Counted from the first letter of the stretch, positions 36,406 through 46,160 are shown. The stretch: DNA of 64,000 bases from Duganella sp. BJB476 (GCF_003416895.1 NZ_QVIO01000001.1:1240001-1304000); one strand, 5' to 3'. Made by a program: numbers and translations. The notes: generated from the sequence alone by a model not told the origin.

Positions 36406-37794
36406 TTATTTCAGCAGAGAATGCTTGCGGGCATAGCCGAAGTAGATGGCCAGGCCTATCACCAGCCAGATCACGAAGGCGACCCAGGTAAACCAGCTCA
36501 GGTAGGTCATCAGCATGACGCAGAAGATCACGGCCAGCGCCGGAATCACCGGCACGCCAGGGCAGCGGAACGCGCGCTTGAGGTCGGGACGCGTCTTGCG
36601 CAGGATGACCACGGCGATCGAGACCAGGCTGAAGGCGGCCAGCGTGCCGATGTTGATCAGCTCGGTCAGCACGTTCAGCGGCACCACGGCGGCGATCAGG
36701 CCGAACACGATGCCGACCAGCCAGGTGGCGAAGAACGGCGTATGGAAGCGCGGATGCACGGTCGACAGGCGTTTCGGCAGCAGGCCGTCGCGCGACATGG
36801 CGAAGATGATGCGGGTCTGGCCGTAGGCCATCACCAGGATCACGGTGGTCATGCCGAGAATGGCGCCCAGATTGACGAAGCCGGCGAACCATTTTTCACC
36901 AGCCACTTCCAACGCCAGCGACACCGGATGGTCGATGCCCAGGAACTGCTTGTACGGCACGATGCCGGTCATGATGGCCGAAACGATCACATACAGCACA
37001 GTGCAGACGGCCAGCGAGCCGATAATGCCGATCGGCAGGTCGCGCGATGGACGCTTGACTTCCTCGGCGGCCGAGGTCACCGCATCGAAACCGATGAAGG
37101 CGAAAAACACCAGCGCCGCGGCGCTCAGCATGCCGTTGTAGCCGAACGGTAAAAACGGTTTCCAGTTGGCCGGCTCGACGTGGCGCGCGCCGACGACGAT
37201 GAACAGTATCACCACGCCGATCTTGATGGCGACCATGATGTTGTTCAGGCGGGCCGATTCACGCACGCCCCAGCTCAGCATGGCGGTCAGGATCAGCATG
37301 ATGCACAGCGCCGGCAGGTTGATCAGCGTATGCACGCCGGGCAGCGCGCCGGGCGCGGCCGTGAGCTCGACCGGCAGGTTGATGCCGAAGCCGGCGATCA
37401 GCGACTGGAAGTAGCCGGACCAGCCGACCGACACGGCCGAGGTGGCCAGGCCGTATTCCAGCAGCAAGTCCCAGCCTATCATCCAGGCGGCTAGTTCGCC
37501 CAGGGTGGCGTAGGTGTAGGTGTAGATGGAGCCGGCCACCGGCACGGTGGAGGCGAATTCGGCGTAGCAGAGGGCGGCGAAGCCGCAGGCGATCGCAGCG
37601 ACCACGAAGGACAGGGTCAGCGCCGGGCCGGCCGTCACCGCGCCGGTGCCGGTCAGTACGAAAATACCGGTGCCGACAATGGCGCCGATGCCCATGAGAA
37701 TCAGGTCGAAGGGACCGAGTACTTTCGCCAGGCCGCCGGGTTTGCGGCTGTTGGCGATCATATCGTCCAGGTTCTTAGTGCGAAAAAGGCTCAA
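36406..37794 (-). CDS. APC-superfamily amino acid permease (YfnA/CAT-like)
   Basis: This 462-residue protein has 12 predicted transmembrane helices. The first-helix signature LMGIGAIVGTGIFVLTGTGA and the segment FVVAAIACGFAALCYAEFASTVPVAGSIYTYTYATLGE are typical of cationic amino acid transporter-like APC permeases. FFAFIGFDAVTSAAEEVKRPSRDLPIGI (helix 6 region) also matches. Substrate is likely a neutral or cationic amino acid but is not determinable here. It is transcribed alone, 105 bases downstream of cdaR on the same strand. Confidence 0.9.
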   Translation of the reverse strand: MSLFRTKNLDDMIANSRKPGGLAKVLGPFDLILMGIGAIVGTGIFVLTGTGAVTAGPALTLSFVVAAIACGFAALCYAEFASTVPVAGSIYTYTYATLGELAAWMIGWDLLLEYGLATSAVSVGWSGYFQSLIAGFGINLPVELTAAPGALPGVHTLINLPALCIMLILTAMLSWGVRESARLNNIMVAIKIGVVILFIVVGARHVEPANWKPFLPFGYNGMLSAAALVFFAFIGFDAVTSAAEEVKRPSRDLPIGIIGSLAVCTVLYVIVSAIMTGIVPYKQFLGIDHPVSLALEVAGEKWFAGFVNLGAILGMTTVILVMAYGQTRIIFAMSRDGLLPKRLSTVHPRFHTPFFATWLVGIVFGLIAAVVPLNVLTELINIGTLAAFSLVSIAVVILRKTRPDLKRAFRCPGVPVIPALAVIFCVMLMTYLSWFTWVAFVIWLVIGLAIYFGYARKHSLLK

Positions 37795-37899
37795 AATGGC
37801 TCCAGTTTTATTTTGGTTATCTCCGTACCCGAGTGTGTGCCTTGTGGGCGCTCGGGCGACGGCAAATAATACAGTAAGTTTCTGGCTATGCCGAGAGAG

Positions 37900-39048
37900 T
37901 TATGTTGTTAATAACGATGAGATATATAGCAGGAAACGATCCTCCAGCTTGCCCAGGTCCAGGCCGGTGATCTCGCCGATGCGGCGCAGCCGGTAATCCA
38001 GCGTATTGCGGTGCACGTGCAGGGCTTCGGCGGTGGCGGCCGGGTGACCGTCGTGTTCAAACCACACATTGAGCGTGCGTTGTAGTAACTCCTTGTTTTT
38101 ATCCTGCGCCTTCAGGCGGGCGATGGGCAGGCGCAGCTGGGCGGCCTCCCAGCCTGAACCGAGGCCCGACAACAGCACCGGCAGGGTTTGCTCGTAATAG
38201 CTGAAGCGGGAGCGGCGCGGATGACGGGCGCGGCCGATACGGGCGGCGGTCTGCGCGCTCTGGTAGGAGATCGCCACCCCGGCCATGCCGGACTCGGCGA
38301 TGCCCATCGTCAGCGTGTGCGGCTGCTGGCATTCCTCGTGCAGGATGGCGGCCAGCGCTTGCAGCTGGCGCTGTGGCCAGTGGGCGTCGTGGGAGGGCGG
38401 AGCGTCGTAGAAGTCCAGCAGCACCAACTGGTGCGCGCCGGCGGAGGCTGTCAGTGCCGACGGTTGCCGGGCCAGCATGCGCAGTTGCAGGCGCTGGAGC
38501 TCGCTGAGCGCCTGGTCGGTGCCCATCGCCTTGTCGTCCAGCTCCAGCAGGAACACCAGATGGCTGCGCTCGAAATTGACGCCCAGCCGCCGCGCCCAAG
38601 CGGCCAGGTCGGCCTCGCGCGTCGCGTCATGGCGGATCAGGTTGAGCACGAAGGCTTCGCGGTAGCGCGAATCGCGCTGCAACTCGCCGGCCAGGTGGGC
38701 TTGTTCGAGGATCATCTCCGCCGTCAGCCGCACCAGCTCGCCGAACTGGCGCACCTGGTCCGGCACGCCGCTCAGGCCGACCGCGCCGCAGACCTGGCCG
38801 TTGACTGTCAGCGGCAGGTTGATGCCGGGCTGGGCGCCGTGCATATTGCGCGCGCTGGCGCTGTCGATCTCCACCGTCAGCCGCTTGGCCAGGGCCAGCA
38901 TGGCGCCGGCATGCAGCTCGCCGATGCGCGCCGGATTGCCGCTGGCCAGGATGGTGCCGTTGGCATCCATCACGTTGACGTTGTAGGGGATGATTTTCAT
39001 GGTCCGGCTGACGATGTCCTGGGCCAGCTCGGTGCTGAGTATGTACAT
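37900..39048 (-). CDS. cdaR: Sugar-diacid-type regulator CdaR
   Basis: This 382-residue regulator starts at 39048 (MYILSTELAQDIVSRTMKII), with GGAGAA upstream. The N-terminal sugar-diacid recognition domain contains NVNVMDANGTILASGNPARIGELH and the LTVNGQVCGAVGLSGVPDQVRQFGELVRLTAEMILEQ stretch. A GGDEF-like middle region follows, then the C-terminal PucR-type HTH (ATAEALHVHRNTLDYRLRRIGEITGLDL). In E. coli CdaR activates glucarate, galactarate and glycerate genes. Here it is divergent from an MFS transporter and glycerate kinase, which fits the same role. Confidence 0.92.
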   Translation of the reverse strand: MYILSTELAQDIVSRTMKIIPYNVNVMDANGTILASGNPARIGELHAGAMLALAKRLTVEIDSASARNMHGAQPGINLPLTVNGQVCGAVGLSGVPDQVRQFGELVRLTAEMILEQAHLAGELQRDSRYREAFVLNLIRHDATREADLAAWARRLGVNFERSHLVFLLELDDKAMGTDQALSELQRLQLRMLARQPSALTASAGAHQLVLLDFYDAPPSHDAHWPQRQLQALAAILHEECQQPHTLTMGIAESGMAGVAISYQSAQTAARIGRARHPRRSRFSYYEQTLPVLLSGLGSGWEAAQLRLPIARLKAQDKNKELLQRTLNVWFEHDGHPAATAEALHVHRNTLDYRLRRIGEITGLDLGKLEDRFLLYISSLLTT

Positions 39049-39116
39049 GGGCGATTCTCCTCGTCGTCCATTGTGCCAAATAACAAGGAATTCACATAAA
39101 TTCTGCACTGGCAAAA

Positions 39117-39135
39117 GCATTTATTGTGCAAATGC
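39117..39135. promoter_or_regulatory. Candidate CdaR operator in the divergent gap
   Basis: GCATTT-ATTGTGC-AAATGC is a perfect inverted repeat with 6-base arms. Related words occur nearby in the same 200-base gap: ATTGTGCCAAAT at 39070 and, in inverse orientation, GGTGCATTTGGC near 39168. Repetition of the motif between cdaR and its likely target suggests regulator binding; this is inference. Confidence 0.4.
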
Positions 39136-39248
39136 CCAACAAATGCCAGAACTGCGTCGGAATTATGGTGCATTTGGCCGATGTTTTTTCGGAGTCGATT
39201 CCAGATAATCGTCTGCACAGACTACCTATAAAAACCAAGGAGACAAGC

Positions 39249-40571
39249 ATGAACACCACCACCACCGCCACGCCGTGGCCGGCGGCGTCCGTCCTGGACG
39301 GCGCGTACAAGAAGGCCAGCTGGCATCTGATACCGTTTATCTTCATCTGCTACTTCTTCAACTATCTGGATCGGGTCAACGTCGGCTTCGCCAAGCTGGA
39401 GATGCTGGACGCCCTCCATCTGAGCAATACAGTGTACGGATTGGGCGCGGGTATTTTCTTCATCGGCTACGTGTTGAGTGGCGTGCCGAGCAACCTGATC
39501 CTCCACAAGATCGGCGCCCGCCGCTGGATCGCCACGATGATGGTGGCCTGGGGCGCCTTGTCGGCCTGCATGCTGTTCGTGCACAACCCGACCTCGTTCT
39601 ACGTGCTGCGTTTCTTCACCGGCGTGGCCGAGGCCGGCTTCTTCCCCGGCATGGTGCTGTATTTCACCCACTGGTTCCCGGCGCAGAAGCGCGGCCAGGT
39701 GATGGCGCTGTTCATGTCGGCGATACCGATTTCCGGCCTGGTCGGCGGTCCGCTGTCGGGCTGGATGTTGCAACACTTTTCGGCCGGGCAGGGCGGCATG
39801 GCGGGCTGGCAGTGGCTGTTCCTGCTGCAAGGCTTGCCGACCGTGATCCTGGGCGTGGCCGTGTACTTCTACCTGAACGACGGCATCACCCAGGCCAAGT
39901 GGCTGACTGCCGACGAAAAAGGCGCGATGCAAGCCGCGCTGGCCGGCGACGAACAACAGCGCCAGGCCAGCAGCGATGTCGGCCAGACCTTCTCGGCCGT
40001 GCTGCGCAATGGCAGCGTGTGGATGCTGGGCGTGATCTACTTCTGCATCCAGATGGGCGTGTATGCGATCAACTTCTGGCTGCCGTCCATCATCAAGTCG
40101 CTGGGCTACCAGAGCTCGTCCACGGTTGGCTGGCTGAGCGCGATTCCCTACCTGTGCGCCGCCTTGTTCATGGTGTGGGCCGGCCGCTCGGCCGACCAGC
40201 GCCGCGAACGCCGCTGGCACGTATCGCTGCCGATGGTGATGGGCCTCACCGGCCTGATGCTGGCGGCTAACTTCTCCAGCAACGCGCTGGTCGTGATGGT
40301 CGGCCTGAGCATGGCCACCATGGGTGCGCTGGCGGCGCTGGCGATGTTCTGGTCGCTGCCGGCAGCCTTCCTGGGCAGCGCGGCGGCGGCCGGCGGCCTG
40401 GCGCTGATCAATTCGCTCGGCCAGATCGCCGGCTTTGTCAGCCCCTTCCTGGTCGGCTGGATCAAGGACGCCACCCAGAGCACCGATACGGCGCTGTATA
40501 TTTTGTCCAGCGTGCTGCTGCTTGGTGCGATACTGGTGCTGCGCATCCCCGCCAAACTGGTCAACCGTTGA
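39249..40571 (+). CDS. ACS-family MFS transporter (organic/sugar-acid anion)
   Basis: Start at 39249 (MNTTTTATPWPAASVLDGAY), with AAGGAGA eight bases upstream; 440 residues and 12 helices. The first helix FIFICYFFNYLDRVNVGFAKL is the hallmark of the anion:cation symporter family that carries tartrate, glucarate and related acids. GAGIFFIGYVLSGVPSNLILHKIGARRWI and the ATMGALAALAMFWSLPAAFL segment also fit. It lies between cdaR (divergent) and glycerate kinase (12 bases downstream), so glycerate, tartronate or a hexarate is the likely substrate. Confidence 0.9.
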   Translation: MNTTTTATPWPAASVLDGAYKKASWHLIPFIFICYFFNYLDRVNVGFAKLEMLDALHLSNTVYGLGAGIFFIGYVLSGVPSNLILHKIGARRWIATMMVAWGALSACMLFVHNPTSFYVLRFFTGVAEAGFFPGMVLYFTHWFPAQKRGQVMALFMSAIPISGLVGGPLSGWMLQHFSAGQGGMAGWQWLFLLQGLPTVILGVAVYFYLNDGITQAKWLTADEKGAMQAALAGDEQQRQASSDVGQTFSAVLRNGSVWMLGVIYFCIQMGVYAINFWLPSIIKSLGYQSSSTVGWLSAIPYLCAALFMVWAGRSADQRRERRWHVSLPMVMGLTGLMLAANFSSNALVVMVGLSMATMGALAALAMFWSLPAAFLGSAAAAGGLALINSLGQIAGFVSPFLVGWIKDATQSTDTALYILSSVLLLGAILVLRIPAKLVNR

Positions 40572-40583
40572 TAGAGTTCTTCG

Positions 40584-41723
40584 ATGAAAATAGTCATTGC
40601 GCCCGATTCGTTTAAAGAGAGCCTGACCGCCATGGCGGTCGCCAACGAAATCGAGGCCGGCTTCCGCGAGTTCTTCCCCGACGCGGAATACGTCAAGCTG
40701 CCGGTGGCCGACGGCGGCGAAGGCACGGTGCAGGCGATGATCGACGCCAGCGGCGGCCGCCGCGTGGAGCTGCAAGTGTCCGGCCCGCTGGGCGAGCCGG
40801 TGGCCGCGTTCTACGGCCTGATGGGCGACGGCGCGACGGCGGTGATCGAAATGGCTGCCGCCAGCGGCCTGGAGCTGGTGCCCACGGCGCAACGCGATCC
40901 GCTGCGCACCAGCAGCTACGGCACCGGCCAGCTGATCCGCGACGCGCTCGACGCCGGCGCCCGCCGCTTCGTGCTGGGCGTGGGCGGCAGCGCCACCAAC
41001 GACGGCGGCGCGGGCATGGTGCAGGCATTGGGCGGACGCCTGCTGGACGCGGCCGGCCGCGACTTGCTGCCTGGCGGCGGCGCGCTGGACGGCTTACAGC
41101 ACATCGACCTGTCCGGCCTGGACGCCCGCATCAAGGACTGCGTGTTCGACATCGCCTGCGATGTCAGCAATCCGCTGGTGGGGCCGCAGGGCGCTTCCCA
41201 TATCTTCGGCCCGCAAAAAGGCGCCACCCCGGCGATGGTCGAACAGCTGGACGCCAACTTGCGCCACTACGCCGACGTCATTGCCCGTGAGCTGGGCCAG
41301 CAGGTGGCTGACGTGCCGGGCGCCGGCGGCGGCGGCGGCATCGGCGCGGCGATGCTGGTATTTTTGGGCGGCAGCTTGCGCCCCGGTAGCGAGATCGTCA
41401 CGGCCGCCGTGGGCCTGGACGCGGCCGTGGCCGACGCCGACCTGGTCATCACCGGCGAAGGCCGCATCGACAGCCAGTCCATCCACGGCAAGACGCCGAT
41501 CGGCGTGGCGCGCGTGGCGCAGCGGCACGGCAAGCCGGTGATCGCGATCGCCGGCTGCCTGGCGCCTGGCGCCGCCGTGGTGCATCAGCATGGCATCCAT
41601 GCGGTGTTCGGCGCGGTCAGCCGGCCGTGCACGGTCGAGCAAGCGCTGGCCGAGGCTGCGCAGAACGTGCGCAGCGCGGCCCGCAATATCGCGGCGGTGC
41701 TCAGCCTGGGCGCCAGACTGTAG
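40584..41723 (+). CDS. garK: Glycerate 2-kinase
   Basis: This 379-residue enzyme phosphorylates D-glycerate for entry into glycolysis. Family signatures are MKIVIAPDSFKESLTAMAVA, LPVADGGEGTVQAMID, RFVLGVGGSATNDGGAGMVQALG and DLVITGEGRIDSQSIHGKTPIGVA. Length is standard for the GarK/GlxK type. It follows the MFS gene by 12 bases, so they form an operon under the divergent CdaR-type regulator. A 12-base palindrome (GCCGCTAGCGGC, 41731-41742) follows the stop and may aid termination. Confidence 0.95.
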   Translation: MKIVIAPDSFKESLTAMAVANEIEAGFREFFPDAEYVKLPVADGGEGTVQAMIDASGGRRVELQVSGPLGEPVAAFYGLMGDGATAVIEMAAASGLELVPTAQRDPLRTSSYGTGQLIRDALDAGARRFVLGVGGSATNDGGAGMVQALGGRLLDAAGRDLLPGGGALDGLQHIDLSGLDARIKDCVFDIACDVSNPLVGPQGASHIFGPQKGATPAMVEQLDANLRHYADVIARELGQQVADVPGAGGGGGIGAAMLVFLGGSLRPGSEIVTAAVGLDAAVADADLVITGEGRIDSQSIHGKTPIGVARVAQRHGKPVIAIAGCLAPGAAVVHQHGIHAVFGAVSRPCTVEQALAEAAQNVRSAARNIAAVLSLGARL

Positions 41724-41730
41724 AACAGGC

Positions 41731-41742
41731 GCCGCTAGCGGC
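41731..41742. terminator. Palindrome after garK
   Basis: GCCGCTAGCGGC is a perfect palindrome 8 bases after the garK stop; flanking AGGC/TGCCT extends the pairing with one mismatch. No T-tract follows, so terminator function is weakly supported. Confidence 0.3.
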
Positions 41743-41790
41743 TGCCTATCTGTGCTAGAGTCGTTCTCGTCCAAGTCATCGACGTCGAGA

Positions 41791-44700
41791 ATGAAGCCAG
41801 TAGTCCGCCCCCTGCCATCGATCCGAGCGCAAATCTACACACTGGTGTGGGCCTGCGCCTTGCCGGCCGTGGTCGGGGTGGGGTTATTGGCGAATCATTT
41901 CTATCAGCGGGAACGGGCCCAGATCCAGCAAGGAGCGCTGGTCACGGCGCGCGCATTGATCCAGGCGGTCGACCGCGACCTCAATACCGGCATCACCATG
42001 GCCAAGGCGCTGGCCAATGCGCCCAGCCTTGACGATGGAGACCTGGCGGCGTTCTACACCCTGGCCAGCAAGGCCCTGCGCCCCGAATTCCCCGGCTTTA
42101 ATTTCGTACTGAGCGACCGCGATTCGGTCCAGCTGCTGAACACCGTGCGTCCTTTCGGTCCAACGCTAGCCGATCCCGCCAGCCTGGAACGGATCCGCAA
42201 AGTGTTCGACACCGGCCAGACGGTGATCTCCGACGTCTTCATCGGCGGCGCCTTGAAGCGCCCGCTGGTCGCGGTGCATGTGCCGGTGATCAGGGACGGT
42301 AAAGTGATCTACTGCCTGTCGGTGGCTTTCGTGCCGGAGCGCCTGGGCATGGTGCTGCGCGAGCAAAACCTGCCTGGCGACCGCGTGGCCGGCATCTTCG
42401 ATTCGACCGGCGTGATAGTGGCCCGGTCGAAGGATGCGGAACGCTATGTGGGCAAGCCGGGATCAGCCTCATTGCGGGCCAGGATGGCCAGCGGTGGCGA
42501 GGCGGTGTTTGAGTCGGTGACGCTGGACGGCACGCCGGTGTATTCGATGTACAGCCATTCGAAGATGTCCGGCTGGGCGGTTGCGATCGGCGTGCCGCGC
42601 AGTACGATGCTGTCGGAAATGCTGTCTTCGATCCGGTGGATCATCATGGTGGTGGCCGGCCTGCTCGGCATAGGCCTGGGCGCCGCCTGGTATTTCGGCC
42701 GCCGCATCAATCATTCGGTCAGCGCGCTGTCCCGCGCCGCCAGCGCCCTGGGCAAGGATGGCGACTTGCGACTGGAAGGCGTGAAGCCGGTGTTCCGCGA
42801 AGTCGACGATGCGATGCGCACCATGCAGGCGGTGGAGTCGGAGCTCCAGCAGTATCGCCACCGCCTGGAGAGCGCGATCGAAGAGCGCACCTTGCAGCTG
42901 CAATCGGCGCAGCGTGAAGCGATCAACAAGGAGCTGCGCACCCGCACCGTGATGGACAATATCGGCGACGGCATCATCACCATCAATGCCGACGGCGTCA
43001 TCGAAGCCTTCAACCACGCTGCCTGCAGCATCTTCGGCTACACGCCGGAAGAGGCGATAGGCGCCAACATCATGCGCATGATGCCGGACAGCCTGCGCGG
43101 CGCCCACCATGCGGGCATGGCGCGCTACCTCGCCGGCGGCATGCCCACGGTGGTGGGCAAGAACAACGTCGAGCTGCAAGGGTTGCGCAAGGATGGCGCC
43201 ACTTTCGTACTGGAGCTGTCGATACGCGCGCTGCTGATCGACGGCCAGCATCTGTTCGTCGGCATCGTGCGCGACGTCACGGAGCGCAAACGGGCGGAGA
43301 GGGAGCTGCGGCTGGCGATGGAACAGGTGCAGATCGCCAGCGCCGCCAAGGATGTCTTCGTGGCGAACATGAGCCATGAGCTGCGCACGCCGATGAATGC
43401 GGTGCTGGGCATGGCGCACCTGCTCAATACCACCGGGCTGTCGCCGGAGCAGGGCCGCTATCTGGAAATGATACGGGCTTCGGGACAAACCTTGCTCGGC
43501 ATATTGAACGACATCCTCGACTTCTCCAAGATGGAAGCCGGGAAGATCGAAGTGCATCCGGTGCGCTTCCTGCTGGAAGACGTGCTGCATTCGCTGGCCA
43601 GCATCATGAGCGTCACCGTCGGCGAGAAGAACCTGGAGCTATGCCTGGGCGTGGAGCCTGACGTGCCGCGTACATTGGTCGGCGATGCGCTGCGCCTGCA
43701 GCAGATCCTGGTCAACCTGGCCGGCAACGCCATCAAGTTCACCGAGCAGGGTGAAGTCTCGGTGCTGGTGGAGCGCGCGGGCGGTCAGGGCGCATCGCTG
43801 CTGCTGCGTTTTACCGTGCGCGATACCGGCATCGGCATGAACGATGAACAACTGGCGCGGCTGTTCTCTCCGTTCACGCAGGCCGACCTGTCCACCACCC
43901 GCCGCTACGGCGGCACCGGACTGGGGCTGACCATTTCCAAGGGGCTGATCGAACTGCTGGGCGGCGCCATCGAAGTGCGCAGCGCGGCCGGCGCGGGCAG
44001 CGCGTTCACTTTCACGCTGCCGATGAAACAGGCCGACGAGGCCGAGGCGCCCAGGACTGGCCGGCGCCGCCATCTGCTGGTGGTGGACGACAATTCGACC
44101 AGCCGCGACTTCCTCGGCAAGACCATCCAGGCCTGGAACTGGAGCTGCGACGTGGTTGCCTCGGGGCCGGAAGCGCTGGCGCTGATACGCTCCGGCCGCG
44201 TCTACGATGCGGCGCTGGTCGACTGGGAGATGCCGGGCATGGATGGGCCGGCCGTCATGCGTGCGGTGCAGGAGGAATCCGGCATGCCGGTGATCTGCAT
44301 GGTCAACGCCTACGGCCGCAGCAAGCTGGTACAGGACATGGCCGGCGTCAGCGCGCCAGTGTTCCTGACCAAGCCGGTGACGGCGTCCAGCCTGTACGAC
44401 GCGGTGCAGACCGCGCTGGCGCATCGCCAGGAGGATGTCGCCGATGTTCCGGCAGTGGCAGGCGCCAGGGCGCTGGCCGGCGTGCGGGTGCTGCTGGTGG
44501 AGGATAATCCCATCAACCAGCAGGTGGCGAAAGGCATATTGGAACTGGCCGGCGCCACGGTCACGCTGGCGGAGCACGGCGAGAAGGCGCTTCAGCTGTT
44601 GCGCGGGGATCTGCGCTGCGACCTGGTGTTGATGGATGTGCAGATGCCGGTCATGGACGGCTTTACCGCCACCCGCGCGATCCGCGATGAGCTGGGCTTG

Positions 44701-44853
44701 ACGCTGCCGGTGATCGCGATGACGGCCGGCGTGATGGAGTCCGAGCGCGAACAATGCATCGCCGCCGGCATGGACGATTTCATCGGCAAGCCGGTGGATG
44801 TGGAGCAGATGTTCGCCACCATCGCGAAGCACCTGCGTCCCAGCGGCGGCTAG
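41791..44853 (+). CDS. Membrane-bound hybrid sensor histidine kinase (Cache-PAS-HisKA-HATPase-REC-REC)
   Basis: Start at 41791 (MKPVVRPLPSIRAQIYTLVW) gives 1020 residues; upstream in-frame codons overlap garK in another frame and are rejected. Helix at about 13-35, then a periplasmic Cache-like sensor (about 40-280), second helix near 285-305, and a PAS domain (MDNIGDGIITINADGVIEAFNHAAC). The HisKA box MSHELRTPMNAVLG has the phosphorylated His529. The HATPase N and G boxes (LAGNAIKFTEQGE, DTGIGM, GGTGLGLTISKGL) are intact. Two receivers follow with acceptors Asp811 (LVDWEMPGMDG) and Asp949 (LMDVQMPVMDG). There is no HPt domain, so a separate phosphotransfer protein is needed. Signal and output unknown. 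Confidence 0.92.
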   Translation: MKPVVRPLPSIRAQIYTLVWACALPAVVGVGLLANHFYQRERAQIQQGALVTARALIQAVDRDLNTGITMAKALANAPSLDDGDLAAFYTLASKALRPEFPGFNFVLSDRDSVQLLNTVRPFGPTLADPASLERIRKVFDTGQTVISDVFIGGALKRPLVAVHVPVIRDGKVIYCLSVAFVPERLGMVLREQNLPGDRVAGIFDSTGVIVARSKDAERYVGKPGSASLRARMASGGEAVFESVTLDGTPVYSMYSHSKMSGWAVAIGVPRSTMLSEMLSSIRWIIMVVAGLLGIGLGAAWYFGRRINHSVSALSRAASALGKDGDLRLEGVKPVFREVDDAMRTMQAVESELQQYRHRLESAIEERTLQLQSAQREAINKELRTRTVMDNIGDGIITINADGVIEAFNHAACSIFGYTPEEAIGANIMRMMPDSLRGAHHAGMARYLAGGMPTVVGKNNVELQGLRKDGATFVLELSIRALLIDGQHLFVGIVRDVTERKRAERELRLAMEQVQIASAAKDVFVANMSHELRTPMNAVLGMAHLLNTTGLSPEQGRYLEMIRASGQTLLGILNDILDFSKMEAGKIEVHPVRFLLEDVLHSLASIMSVTVGEKNLELCLGVEPDVPRTLVGDALRLQQILVNLAGNAIKFTEQGEVSVLVERAGGQGASLLLRFTVRDTGIGMNDEQLARLFSPFTQADLSTTRRYGGTGLGLTISKGLIELLGGAIEVRSAAGAGSAFTFTLPMKQADEAEAPRTGRRRHLLVVDDNSTSRDFLGKTIQAWNWSCDVVASGPEALALIRSGRVYDAALVDWEMPGMDGPAVMRAVQEESGMPVICMVNAYGRSKLVQDMAGVSAPVFLTKPVTASSLYDAVQTALAHRQEDVADVPAVAGARALAGVRVLLVEDNPINQQVAKGILELAGATVTLAEHGEKALQLLRGDLRCDLVLMDVQMPVMDGFTATRAIRDELGLTLPVIAMTAGVMESEREQCIAAGMDDFIGKPVDVEQMFATIAKHLRPSGG

Positions 44854-46160
44854 AAGAAGGTATTGACCGCGCCGAGCACCTTGTAGTCGTCGTCCACGGT
44901 CAGCAGCAGCGGCCATTTGTCGAACGTGGTGCAGGGGTGCGAGATGCCGCAGCCTATCAGGTCGCCCACCGCCAGTTCGCTGCTGATCGCATGCTCCGCC
45001 GGCAGCCGCAGGTAGGCGTGCTGGTCGTTCATCTTCTCGATGCGGCACTCCTCCGGCAGCGCCGTTGGCGCGTGGGCGCCGGGACGGTGCGACACCAGCG
45101 CGCGCGGCAGCTCCATGTCATACGAAGCGTCGCGCTTGCCCATGCCGAGGATGGCCAGCGTCGGTTCGGGCCGCGACAGCACCATGCTCCAGACCTCCAG
45201 CGCCGGCCGCAAGCCCTGTCCTGGCGCCAGGCCTTCGCGCGCGTTCAGCTGCTCGATCAGGCCGTGATAGAAGCCGTGGTCATTGGTCAGGTAGCAGCCG
45301 CTGCGCAGCACCGGCAGCACAGGACGGGATAAATTCTTCACCTGCGCGAAACCGCTGGCGACAAAATCGAAATAGGCCGAACCGCCCGCCGACAGCAGGA
45401 TCTCGTCGCGCTTGAACAGCTGCTCGGCGTCGGCCTGGCGCAGCAGGTCGGACAACTGGGTGACAAAGTCGCGAACCGCCTCGTGATCCTTGTCGCGGTC
45501 CGGGCCGACCAGCAGGCCTTCGTAGCCTTCGATGCCGGCCAGTTCCAGTCCCGGCGCGGCGGCTACTTCGCGCGCCAGCGCCAGGGCTTCGTCCATGCTG
45601 CGACAGCCTGCCCGTTTGCCGGCCAGGCCCAGTTCCACCAGCAGCGGCAGGCGCCGCGCCATGTGTTGCTGTTGCGCCGCTTGCGACAGGCGCGCCACGC
45701 CGGCGCTGGAATCGACCAGTGCGTAGAACTCGAACGAAGGATCGTTTTGCATCAGCGTCAGTACGGCTTTGACGTCGGCCGGCGCCACCAGCTGGTTCGC
45801 CAGCAGCACGCGGCGCACGCCGTAGCGGTAGGCGATCTGCACCTGGGCCACCGTCGCCAGCGTCATGCCCCAGGCGCTGTTGGCCAGCTGGGCATCGAAC
45901 AATTGGGGACTCATGGTGGTTTTGCCATGCGGCGCCAACTGCACGCCGTATTGCTCGCAGAAGCCGCGCATCCATTGCAGGTTGTGCTCCAGCGCGGACG
46001 CCTTCAACAGCGCGACCGGGAAGCTGGTGTCGGCGCGCAGCACGTTCCACTGGCGGGCGCCGATGTCGCCCTGGCGCAGCGGCCGCGTGATCGGCAGGCC
46101 TTTGACGCCGGGGTGGAGCAGTTGATCTTCCAATTTCATCATTGCGGCGGTGCGGTTCAA
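44850..46160 (-). CDS. D-serine/D-threonine dehydratase-like PLP enzyme (fold-type III)
   Basis: This 436-residue enzyme belongs to the alanine-racemase-N / D-serine dehydratase-like family. The Schiff-base lysine is Lys80 in QLAPHGKTTMSPQL. The C-terminal zinc site of eukaryote-type D-serine dehydratases is visible as His408-Pro-Cys410 in GISHPCTTFDKW. LVELGLAGKRAGCRS and GIEGYEG match the barrel. The start is TTG at 46160, supported by AGGAG six bases upstream and overlapping the previous stop; ATG at 46142 or 46139 is an alternative. It probably deaminates D-Ser/D-Thr to ketoacid and ammonia. The stop shares the tetranucleotide CTAG with the convergent kinase gene. Confidence 0.88.
   Translation of the reverse strand: MNRTAAMMKLEDQLLHPGVKGLPITRPLRQGDIGARQWNVLRADTSFPVALLKASALEHNLQWMRGFCEQYGVQLAPHGKTTMSPQLFDAQLANSAWGMTLATVAQVQIAYRYGVRRVLLANQLVAPADVKAVLTLMQNDPSFEFYALVDSSAGVARLSQAAQQQHMARRLPLLVELGLAGKRAGCRSMDEALALAREVAAAPGLELAGIEGYEGLLVGPDRDKDHEAVRDFVTQLSDLLRQADAEQLFKRDEILLSAGGSAYFDFVASGFAQVKNLSRPVLPVLRSGCYLTNDHGFYHGLIEQLNAREGLAPGQGLRPALEVWSMVLSRPEPTLAILGMGKRDASYDMELPRALVSHRPGAHAPTALPEECRIEKMNDQHAYLRLPAEHAISSELAVGDLIGCGISHPCTTFDKWPLLLTVDDDYKVLGAVNTFF

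Noticed and set aside
41590..41790. N-terminal extension of the membrane hybrid kinase
   Set aside because: It overlaps the garK coding sequence in another frame and is Arg/Ser-rich nonsense; ATG 41791 precedes the first helix.
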